DNA of 64,000 bases from NCBI RefSeq assembly GCF_003254745.1, contig NZ_QKXH01000015.1:17010-81009 (forward strand). Reading direction: 5' to 3'. A program made the translations under genes and the position numbers. Numbering within the stretch: the stretch's first letter is position 1; each line of letters opens with the position of its first letter. Source of the stretch: Flavobacterium aquariorum (GTDB taxonomy: Bacteria > Bacteroidota > Bacteroidia > Flavobacteriales > Flavobacteriaceae). The notes beneath the pieces were generated by a model, which worked only from the letters and a program-made list of their open reading frames with translations, did no database searches and had not been told where the DNA came from. Shown piece by piece: positions 41,726 to 48,834 of the stretch.

Positions 41726-41760
41726 AAGCTCAGAACAGTCTCAAAAAAAGTGCTGAGCTT
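41726..41760 (-). terminator. Intercistronic hairpin before GH16
   Basis: AAGCTCAG (41726-41733) pairs with CTGAGCTT (41753-41760). Lying between the lipoprotein genes and GH16, it may trim or stabilise mRNA so that the uptake genes are expressed above the enzymes. Confidence 0.4.
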
Positions 41761-41779
41761 AAGTTTTAGTTAAAATTAA

Positions 41780-42739
41780 TTAAGGTGCTGGTTTCAGTTT
41801 AAGATACCAAGCATTTCCAGTTTCAGTTCCTTGTACTCTTAGATATAAATAATCAGATGTAATAGCCAAGATTTCATATTCTTTTAGTACAGCACCGTAT
41901 CCAATAAAAGTATCGACTCCAGCCAATAAAATACTCACTTGGGTAGATGGCGAATTATCACCACTAGACGCTTCAGCTGGCGCTCCACTTGAAGCAGGAA
42001 CAAAAGAGAATGCCGAAGTACCGCCTGGATAATTATAACATCCTTCAGCTCCAGAACTAGGAATACCCGGAAGAGTTGTTAATGAACCCGTTTTTGTAAA
42101 AGCTCCATCAGGAGTTGTAACTTTTAATTCTAAATTCCCAGTAGCAGCAACTTTAGCAAAAGTAAAAGTAGCCGTATAGAAACAATTTGCAGAAGCTACC
42201 TTTTCATTAACTCCAGCAGCCCACCACTCTGGTCTGATAGAACCAACATTCCAAGGACCAACACCAAGATGACCAGGAACACTTTTATCAACAACCCAAG
42301 TTTTTGAACCATCATTAGTCAAAGCTGTCACCATTTCTGCAGGTGCCGTAAAATCACTTCTCACAGTAACATCTTTAGTAATTAATGATGAAGTACCACC
42401 AACTCCATAAACCACTGCAGTAACTGTATAAGTATGAACTCCTACATTGGTATATTTTTTAGTCGTTTTTCCATTTGGCAACAAAACCAAATCTACTGGT
42501 GTATTTGCATCGTAATCTATTTTATAGGAAAGAGCTTTATCGCCCGTTATGGTAAATTTCACATCACCGGAACCATTCCCATCTGGATGGGTAGCATCTT
42601 GCCCAACAACTTCAGCATTTATTACAATATTCGAAGGCGCTGTCAAGTCCCCCAGACTATATTCTTGTTCGTTACAACTAACTAACGTTAGAGTCATAGC
42701 GATGAAAAGCCCTAAAATGTATTTTATATTTGTTTTCAT
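41780..42739 (-). CDS. Surface lipoprotein, probable glucan-binding (SusE/SGBP-like)
   Basis: A 319-residue lipoprotein, Cys22 in LVSCNEQ. Residues ~40-130 form an Ig/PKD-like domain (DVKFTITGDKALSYKIDYDANTPVDLVLLPNGKTTKKYTNVG) very like the N-domains of its neighbours. The remainder (~135-319) is beta-rich with DGSKTWVVDKSVPGHLGVGP and a Trp/Tyr-rich pattern, suited to glycan binding; KTWV and WYLKLKP recur in Bacteroidetes PUL lipoproteins. No catalytic motif is seen. It lies 7 bases after the first lipoprotein gene. A role in holding glucan at the surface for SusCD is inferred from position. Confidence 0.75.
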   Translation of the reverse strand: MKTNIKYILGLFIAMTLTLVSCNEQEYSLGDLTAPSNIVINAEVVGQDATHPDGNGSGDVKFTITGDKALSYKIDYDANTPVDLVLLPNGKTTKKYTNVGVHTYTVTAVVYGVGGTSSLITKDVTVRSDFTAPAEMVTALTNDGSKTWVVDKSVPGHLGVGPWNVGSIRPEWWAAGVNEKVASANCFYTATFTFAKVAATGNLELKVTTPDGAFTKTGSLTTLPGIPSSGAEGCYNYPGGTSAFSFVPASSGAPAEASSGDNSPSTQVSILLAGVDTFIGYGAVLKEYEILAITSDYLYLRVQGTETGNAWYLKLKPAP

Positions 42740-42746
42740 ATTTTTT

Positions 42747-43829
42747 CTAATTAGTTAATCTAACATTATCGATATAAATTACTTCACCAGCTCCTGCATC
42801 CGAATCATTAAATCGTAAAACAAGTTGAGTAAATTTGGTGCCTGCTGGTATTCCTGAAATAGCACTATAATCAAAGACAAGTTCTTCCCAAGCTCCAGAA
42901 GTGGTAAAAGCTGCTTTTTGTACTGCAACACCATTTGCAGGAGTTCCACCAACTGCCCATTCCAATTCAATATTTAATTTTTTACCAATATTTGCTGCAT
43001 CAGGATTATATGCCAAAACTTTAATTTTTTTACCATAAGCAAAATTAATTGGAATATTCAATGGACTGTATGTTCCACTCCAATTAGGCACTCCTGTTGG
43101 TTTTGTATATTTGCCTACAGTTGCACTAGTGTTTAAACCTGTAACATTTGGGTTTGCCACTTTAGAAAAAGTCACATCACCAAAAGTCCCAAAAAAGTAA
43201 TCTACTCCTGCAGTTTCAAAATCAATGGGAGTTCCAAATAATGATTTAGTTCCCTCAGTTTTTGCAGCACCTCCACTTAGAGCTACTACTTTCAAGACAA
43301 AAGGACCTCCAGTTGCTGGATAAGTATGAGCCGGTAATACTTCGCCTATAGCCATTGGAGTACCCTCTTCATTCGCAATATCTCCATAATATACTAAAAA
43401 TGAACTTGCATAATCAGCTTTAGCGCTTACTTTCATCTCATCAGCAGTTGTAATTTGTAAGTTCTCAGGAGCTCTGTAAACAACCTTCAACGGAAATGTC
43501 TGCTCAGTTGTACTTCCAGATATAGAAATAGCTGTAACTTTTACAGTATAATCCCCTTCAGGATAGGCATGAGTTGTACTTTCACCTGGAGCCACTGTAA
43601 CCGCTCCATCTGTACCATGACCATACTCTACCGCAAATGACGTAGCACCATCTCCAGTTGGAGTTATTTTTACATTTCCTGAATTGTCATTACTAATATC
43701 AAATACTTTATTAACATTTCCAGAACCTGCGCCTGGCAAAGATGTATCATCGCTAATACCCTCTATCGAACAACTTATGGCGAGAGCCATCAAGGCTACA
43801 AGGCTTAATATAAATTTTATCTTTTTCAT
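42747..43829 (-). CDS. Surface lipoprotein with PKD-like repeats, probable glucan-binding
   Basis: A 360-residue lipoprotein (Cys20 in LAISCSIEG). Two PKD-like domains lie at about 45-120 and 122-200 (each with a TYxV- or TYPA-type strand, e.g. THAYPEGDYTVKVTAIS). A C-terminal beta-sandwich with CBM-like features follows (YSPLNIPINFAYGKKIKVLAYNP, ending VIYIDNVRLTN). It is directly downstream of susD (14 bases). Proteins in this position of Bacteroidetes loci are surface glycan-binding proteins (SGBP). No enzyme motif. Specific ligand is inferred from the locus. Confidence 0.78.
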   Translation of the reverse strand: MKKIKFILSLVALMALAISCSIEGISDDTSLPGAGSGNVNKVFDISNDNSGNVKITPTGDGATSFAVEYGHGTDGAVTVAPGESTTHAYPEGDYTVKVTAISISGSTTEQTFPLKVVYRAPENLQITTADEMKVSAKADYASSFLVYYGDIANEEGTPMAIGEVLPAHTYPATGGPFVLKVVALSGGAAKTEGTKSLFGTPIDFETAGVDYFFGTFGDVTFSKVANPNVTGLNTSATVGKYTKPTGVPNWSGTYSPLNIPINFAYGKKIKVLAYNPDAANIGKKLNIELEWAVGGTPANGVAVQKAAFTTSGAWEELVFDYSAISGIPAGTKFTQLVLRFNDSDAGAGEVIYIDNVRLTN

Positions 43830-43843
43830 AATTTTATCTTTTA

Positions 43844-45352
43844 TTAATTATAGCCAGGGTTTTGTTTCAATTTAGTTCCTTGAAGTTCTCTTGTTGGAAT
43901 AGGGAAAATTTCATCTACACCAGCATTAAAACCTCTATTTGCCAATTTAGCAGCCGCATCACCCCATCTTACTAAGTCAAAAAATCTTAATCCTTCACCA
44001 GCAAGTTCCATTCTTCTTTCATTTTTAATGGCTGCAAGTGTAACTGGAACAGAAGGCAAACCAACTCTTGATCTAACAGCATCTAGCAAGGCTTGTGCTC
44101 TCGCTCCTGAACCTAATGCTTCAGCTTCCATTAAATAAGTATCTGCAAGTCTGATGATATAAGAATTTTGCTTGTAGTTTAATTCAGCTGCTCCTCCACC
44201 TGTACGAACATCTTCTTTACGGGGAACAAATTTGTTTAAAAAATACCCTGTATCTTGATATCCACCAATATAATCTGCCTCACCGGCAGCTTTCATAGCT
44301 TTAAGGTCTAATACGGTAGCTGCAAATCTTGGATCTAACTTTATCGCATCGTATAAATCTTGTGTAATAACATTAAAACTCCATCCTGACGGTAGATCAG
44401 GAGCTGGCGATCCTGCTGGCTTAGAATAAGTTCTAGGTCCTACCATTATATTCACAGAATTCCCTTCATCTCTACCGGAACCCCAGAATCCCCAATCAGA
44501 ATTTCCAGCACTTGTATGAGATACCTCGATAAGTGACTCTGTATTAAACTTATTGGAAACAACCCATAAATCGCTGAATTTTGTCAACAATTTGTTTCCA
44601 TATTGATTTGCAGCTCCTGGAGTACCATTCACTTCAGCCAAAACAGCTGCAGCTTCCGCTTTTTTACCTTCAAACAAATATACTTTTCCAAGCATCGCTT
44701 GAGCTCCACCTTTTGTAAGTCGTCCCGATTCTGTATCAGCTGGAACAGATGCAGGTAAAGCAGGTATAGCTTCTGTCAAATCTTTTTCAATTTGAGCATA
44801 AACTGCTTCAGAAGTTGCTTGTTCAACATTATACATATTAGTAGTTGTCAAAGGATCCAAAAGCAATGGAACATTCTTAAACATACGAACCAAGTTAAAA
44901 TAATAAATTGCACGTAAAGCTTTTGTTTCACCGGCAAATCTAGATTTCAAATCATCACTCATTGCAACGTCCGGTAATTTTGAAAGCAATGTGTTAGCTC
45001 TGAAAATTCCTTGATAATGGTCATTCCAGAAACTTCCTGGTATATTTGTTGACGTAAGCGAGTGAGTTGAAAAATTTTGAATTCCTTCTCCATCTGTAGA
45101 TCCACCACCACCAGCATAGAAATCATCGGAACCAGCATTCATCATCGCCATCATATTTTCAAAACCTCCCGAATTTTTTCTAATAGCATCATAAACTCCA
45201 ACAAGTGCTGCGGTAGCTTGTCCTTCGTTTGAGTAATAATTCTCGGAAAGGAATGATCCTTTTGGTGCTACATCTACAAACTCTTCAGAACAGGATCCAA
45301 AAGAAACAATTGCTATTGCAATAAAAATGTATTTATATTTTATCGTTTTCAT
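43844..45352 (-). CDS. SusD/RagB-like glycan-binding lipoprotein
   Basis: A 502-residue lipoprotein (Cys21 in SFGSCSEEF). The SusD N-terminal helical region (NYYSNEGQATAALVGVYDAIRKN) is followed by tetratricopeptide-like helices (ETKALRAIYYFNLVRMFKNVPLL). The family C-terminus reads NERRMELAGEGLRFFDLVRWGDAA and ends NPGYN. SusD acts as the hinged lid on the SusC barrel and helps select the imported oligosaccharide. It is 14 bases after susC. Confidence 0.95.
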   Translation of the reverse strand: MKTIKYKYIFIAIAIVSFGSCSEEFVDVAPKGSFLSENYYSNEGQATAALVGVYDAIRKNSGGFENMMAMMNAGSDDFYAGGGGSTDGEGIQNFSTHSLTSTNIPGSFWNDHYQGIFRANTLLSKLPDVAMSDDLKSRFAGETKALRAIYYFNLVRMFKNVPLLLDPLTTTNMYNVEQATSEAVYAQIEKDLTEAIPALPASVPADTESGRLTKGGAQAMLGKVYLFEGKKAEAAAVLAEVNGTPGAANQYGNKLLTKFSDLWVVSNKFNTESLIEVSHTSAGNSDWGFWGSGRDEGNSVNIMVGPRTYSKPAGSPAPDLPSGWSFNVITQDLYDAIKLDPRFAATVLDLKAMKAAGEADYIGGYQDTGYFLNKFVPRKEDVRTGGGAAELNYKQNSYIIRLADTYLMEAEALGSGARAQALLDAVRSRVGLPSVPVTLAAIKNERRMELAGEGLRFFDLVRWGDAAAKLANRGFNAGVDEIFPIPTRELQGTKLKQNPGYN

Positions 45353-45366
45353 AATTCTTAGTTTTA

Positions 45367-48300
45367 TTAAAATTGTAGATTAACTCCAAGCATGAATGTT
45401 CTTGCCTGTGGATAAATCCCTTTATCTATTCCAAATACACCACCGCCAATTTCAGGATCATATCCAGTATATTTAGTAAATGTGAACAAGTTCTCTCCCG
45501 TTAAGTAAAAACGTACTTTGCTTGCACCTATTTGTGAAACTACATTCGTTGGTAATGTATAACCAAATTGAATTAATTTTAAACGTACATAATCTCCATC
45601 TTCCAAGTAGAAATTTGACATCTTACCAAAGTTACCATTAGTATCATTATTAGTAAGTCTAGGATAATCGTTTGATGTTCCTTCTCCTGTCCAACGACTC
45701 AAAGCCTCAGTTTGATAATTTGCATTTCCAACATCTAATCTGCGCAATCCCTGGAAGATTTGATTTCCTGCAGCTCCTTGTGCAAAAGCCATAAAATCGA
45801 AATTTTTGTAGTCTAAATTCAAGGTCAATCCAAATGTGTATTTTGGAATATTGCTACCCAAGAACTGTTTGTCGTCATCATTGATAGAACCATTACCATC
45901 TGTATCAACCCAACGGAAATCACCAGGACGAGCATTTGGCTGAATTAAACCACCTGAAGTATTTGTATAGGCTGCAATTTCTGCATCATTTTGAAAAATT
46001 CCTGCCGTTTTAAAACCATAGAATGAGTTATATGAATGCCCAACTTGAGTTCTTGTTACAGCTCCCATTGATTGGAAAGAAGCATCTCCAACTATATAAT
46101 TTGTATCAGAAGCAACATAAGTAACTTCATTTTCTAAATATGCAAAGTTTCCATTAACGGAAAAGTTAAAATCTCCAAATTGTTTTCTATATCCTAATTC
46201 AACCTCAAGACCTCTATTTTCCATATCGGCAACATTTCCAGTTGGATTATCTGTGACCCCAACATAACCTGGAATATTTATCGGACGTAGAATACCGTTA
46301 GTTGTTTTATTGTATACATCAACCGTAAGGGTTAAATCATGAAAAAACCTTGATTCAAATCCAATATCAGCTTGAGAAGTTTCTTCCCATCTCAAATCAG
46401 GATTATCCAAAGTCAGGTTCGCATAACCTGTAGTTATAGCTCCTGTATTTCCAAAAGAATAATTGTAACCGCCTTGTACCAAAGAAAGATATCTAAAGTC
46501 TGGTATAGCATCATTACCAACCACACCATATCCACCTCTAATCTTTAAACTATTGATTACCTCATTTTCCTTCCAAAACTCTTCTTTAGAAACTACCCAT
46601 CCTAAATTGAATGATGGGAACACACCGAATTTATTATTTCCTCCAAAACGAGAAGATCCATCACGACGTATAATACCGGTAAATAGGTATTTTTCTCTAA
46701 AATCATAATTCACACGGGCAAATAAAGATGTCAATTTGTGCTCAGTCATATCATAAGTACTGCTGCTTCTGTCAGACTGTGGTATATCAAAATTAAAAGA
46801 AGCATCTTGGTAACTTGTAATAGGTAAACCATACATTGTAGCACCCGAACCTCCACCAATATTATCTACATAAGAACCTTGTCCTAACAATACCGTAAAG
46901 TTGTGATCACCTATAGAATTTGTATAAGTCGCAATATTTTCATTATTCCATGCAAAACTGCTGTTTTCGCTTTGACCGTAACTATTTTTAAGTGTGTTTA
47001 CAGTGGCACTCAAATAATTAACTGGCGTAAATCCTTGATTACCCCAATATGCAATTTTTCCTCCAAATGTAGTTCTGAATTTAAAGTGCTTTGAAATAAC
47101 TGCCTCCAAATAAGCATTTCCAACTAAGTCATCAGACCAATTATATCCACCAAGTCTAGTTTTAGAATAAGCCAAAGGGTTTGTCATCTCTTGGCCAACT
47201 AAACCAGAAATTCCGTAAGGATTTCCATTAGCGTCACGAATAACTGGATTTGTACTATATGGTGCAGAATTAGCTAAAACAGGATCTGTCTCAATAACTG
47301 GAGTAATTGGGTCCAAATTAATTGCAGAACTCAACGGTCCACCAAATTCACTATTAGTATTACCAATACCAACTGATTTTTGTCTTGTGAAACCTAAAGT
47401 TTGTCCAAAAGTGAAAACTTTAGATATGTGGTGAGTAGAGTTCAAACGGAAATTCTTTTTATCATAGTTTGAAATCTCAGATAAAACAATCCCTTCTTGA
47501 TTTTGAAGCCCAAAAGAAGTATAAAAATTAGAAGCATCACTTCCTCCACTAATACTCAATTCATGAGAATAACGAAATGCACTTGTATTAAAAATCTCTT
47601 TTTGCCAATCAGTTCCTTTACCTAAAGCAGAAAGATTGGAAAACAGTACAGGCCCACCTGCTGCTGTTGATTTCTCATTTAATAAAGTAGCGTACTGCGT
47701 TGCATTCAATAAATCTAAAGTCTTTTCAGGAGAAGAAACTCCAGCAAATCCATTATAATTTACTGTAATTTTTCCTGATTTACCTTTTTTCGTTGTCACT
47801 AAAATTACACCTGTTGCAGCACGAGTTCCATAAATTGCAGCAGAAGCAGCATCTTTAAGAACCTCCATAGATTCTATATCCGATTGATTAAGAAAACCAA
47901 TACCTCCAGCATCTACAACGACACCATCTACAACCCAAAGTGGATTATTTCCTCCGTCACCAAAAGTAGTTATACCCCTAATACGGATAGTTGATGCAGA
48001 ACCAGGCTGTCCGGAACTAGCAGCAATCGTAACTCCAGAAACTCTACCCTGCAGAACTGACTCAATACGACCATTAGGAACTTTTTCGATATCTTTTGCT
48101 CTCACACTAGAGATTGCACCAGTTACCACACTTTTCTTTTGGGTACCATACCCCACAACAACAACTTCATTCAAGTCTTGTGTGGAAGAGTACATTTTAA
48201 CCTGTAATTGTGTTCTCCCACTAATAGATTCCTGAACCGTTTTATACCCTATAAAACTGATAGTCAAAATTCCATCTTTAGGGGCTTTAATTTGGAACCT

Positions 48301-48477
48301 ACCATCAAAGTCTGTCGCTACCGATGTTGTTGTTCCACTTAAAACAATAGTTGCCCCTGGAATTGGCAAGCCCTTTTCATCAATCACTTTTCCGTTAATG
48401 GATGCTTCCTGAGCATGCCCATAAACTGAGAATAAGATTAACGAAATACAAAAAATAAATGTTTTTAATAATTTCAT
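45367..48477 (-). CDS. SusC/RagA-like TonB-dependent outer-membrane transporter
   Basis: A 1036-residue protein. It has a signal peptide (about 1-22) and a carboxypeptidase-regulatory-like domain (~24-105, INGKVIDEKGLPIPGATIVLSGT). The TonB box-like region is DLNEVVVVGYGTQKK (~118-132), followed by a plug (~115-225, IRIRGITTFGDGGNNPLWVVDGV). The barrel ends in Phe (LGVNLQF), as outer-membrane proteins do. With SusD it imports glucan oligosaccharides using energy from TonB-ExbBD. It is the first gene of the main operon, with a promoter and a repeat-type operator upstream. Confidence 0.96.
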   Translation of the reverse strand: MKLLKTFIFCISLILFSVYGHAQEASINGKVIDEKGLPIPGATIVLSGTTTSVATDFDGRFQIKAPKDGILTISFIGYKTVQESISGRTQLQVKMYSSTQDLNEVVVVGYGTQKKSVVTGAISSVRAKDIEKVPNGRIESVLQGRVSGVTIAASSGQPGSASTIRIRGITTFGDGGNNPLWVVDGVVVDAGGIGFLNQSDIESMEVLKDAASAAIYGTRAATGVILVTTKKGKSGKITVNYNGFAGVSSPEKTLDLLNATQYATLLNEKSTAAGGPVLFSNLSALGKGTDWQKEIFNTSAFRYSHELSISGGSDASNFYTSFGLQNQEGIVLSEISNYDKKNFRLNSTHHISKVFTFGQTLGFTRQKSVGIGNTNSEFGGPLSSAINLDPITPVIETDPVLANSAPYSTNPVIRDANGNPYGISGLVGQEMTNPLAYSKTRLGGYNWSDDLVGNAYLEAVISKHFKFRTTFGGKIAYWGNQGFTPVNYLSATVNTLKNSYGQSENSSFAWNNENIATYTNSIGDHNFTVLLGQGSYVDNIGGGSGATMYGLPITSYQDASFNFDIPQSDRSSSTYDMTEHKLTSLFARVNYDFREKYLFTGIIRRDGSSRFGGNNKFGVFPSFNLGWVVSKEEFWKENEVINSLKIRGGYGVVGNDAIPDFRYLSLVQGGYNYSFGNTGAITTGYANLTLDNPDLRWEETSQADIGFESRFFHDLTLTVDVYNKTTNGILRPINIPGYVGVTDNPTGNVADMENRGLEVELGYRKQFGDFNFSVNGNFAYLENEVTYVASDTNYIVGDASFQSMGAVTRTQVGHSYNSFYGFKTAGIFQNDAEIAAYTNTSGGLIQPNARPGDFRWVDTDGNGSINDDDKQFLGSNIPKYTFGLTLNLDYKNFDFMAFAQGAAGNQIFQGLRRLDVGNANYQTEALSRWTGEGTSNDYPRLTNNDTNGNFGKMSNFYLEDGDYVRLKLIQFGYTLPTNVVSQIGASKVRFYLTGENLFTFTKYTGYDPEIGGGVFGIDKGIYPQARTFMLGVNLQF

Positions 48478-48516
48478 TTTTCTGATTATTTTGGTTAATT
48501 AATTAGTTATTTACTG

Positions 48517-48548
48517 CAATACTAAGGCTAAAATTTTTACATTGACAA
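48517..48548 (-). promoter_or_regulatory. susC promoter
   Basis: On the minus strand, TTG (48548-48546) and TAGTATTG (48524-48517, one mismatch to TAnnTTTG) are separated by 21 bases, 40 bases upstream of the susC ATG. Confidence 0.5.
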
Positions 48549-48556
48549 TTAACAAC

Positions 48557-48608
48557 TACTACAAAAACACATCAATAACGTTGTAGTAATATTACAAAAA
48601 CACATCAA
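48557..48608. promoter_or_regulatory. Direct-repeat operator upstream of the susC promoter
   Basis: TACAAAAACACATCAA occurs at 48560-48575 and again at 48593-48608, exactly 33 bp apart (about three helix turns). An inverted pair TACTACAA/TTGTAGTA (48557-48564 and 48581-48588) overlaps the first. The block begins about 10 bases upstream of the -33 box, where an activator would bind; the divergent regulator is the obvious candidate. Confidence 0.55.
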
Positions 48609-48834
48609 ATAAAAATTAACAAACTGATTATACGCAACTTAAAGAAAAAAAAACATTACTTAAAAAAATATTAATTAGAAAAAACCACTACAATTGTGAT
48701 AAATTAAATACTTTAGCTTAAAATCCATTAAATACTATTCAAATCCAGTTCGAAAAGGGTCTTTACCGTTAATTTAAAGCATATCCAGAAATCAATTATA
48801 CATACCTCTAAAACTATACACTTACATCCAACCA

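Larger units (their letters stand above)
48478..48834. other. Divergent control region between susC and the propeller regulator
   Basis: A 357-base A/T-rich gap with no gene. It holds the susC promoter (48517-48548) and two 16-base direct repeats (48560-48608). The part nearer the regulator gene (48610-48834) shows nothing I can name. Confidence 0.6.
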
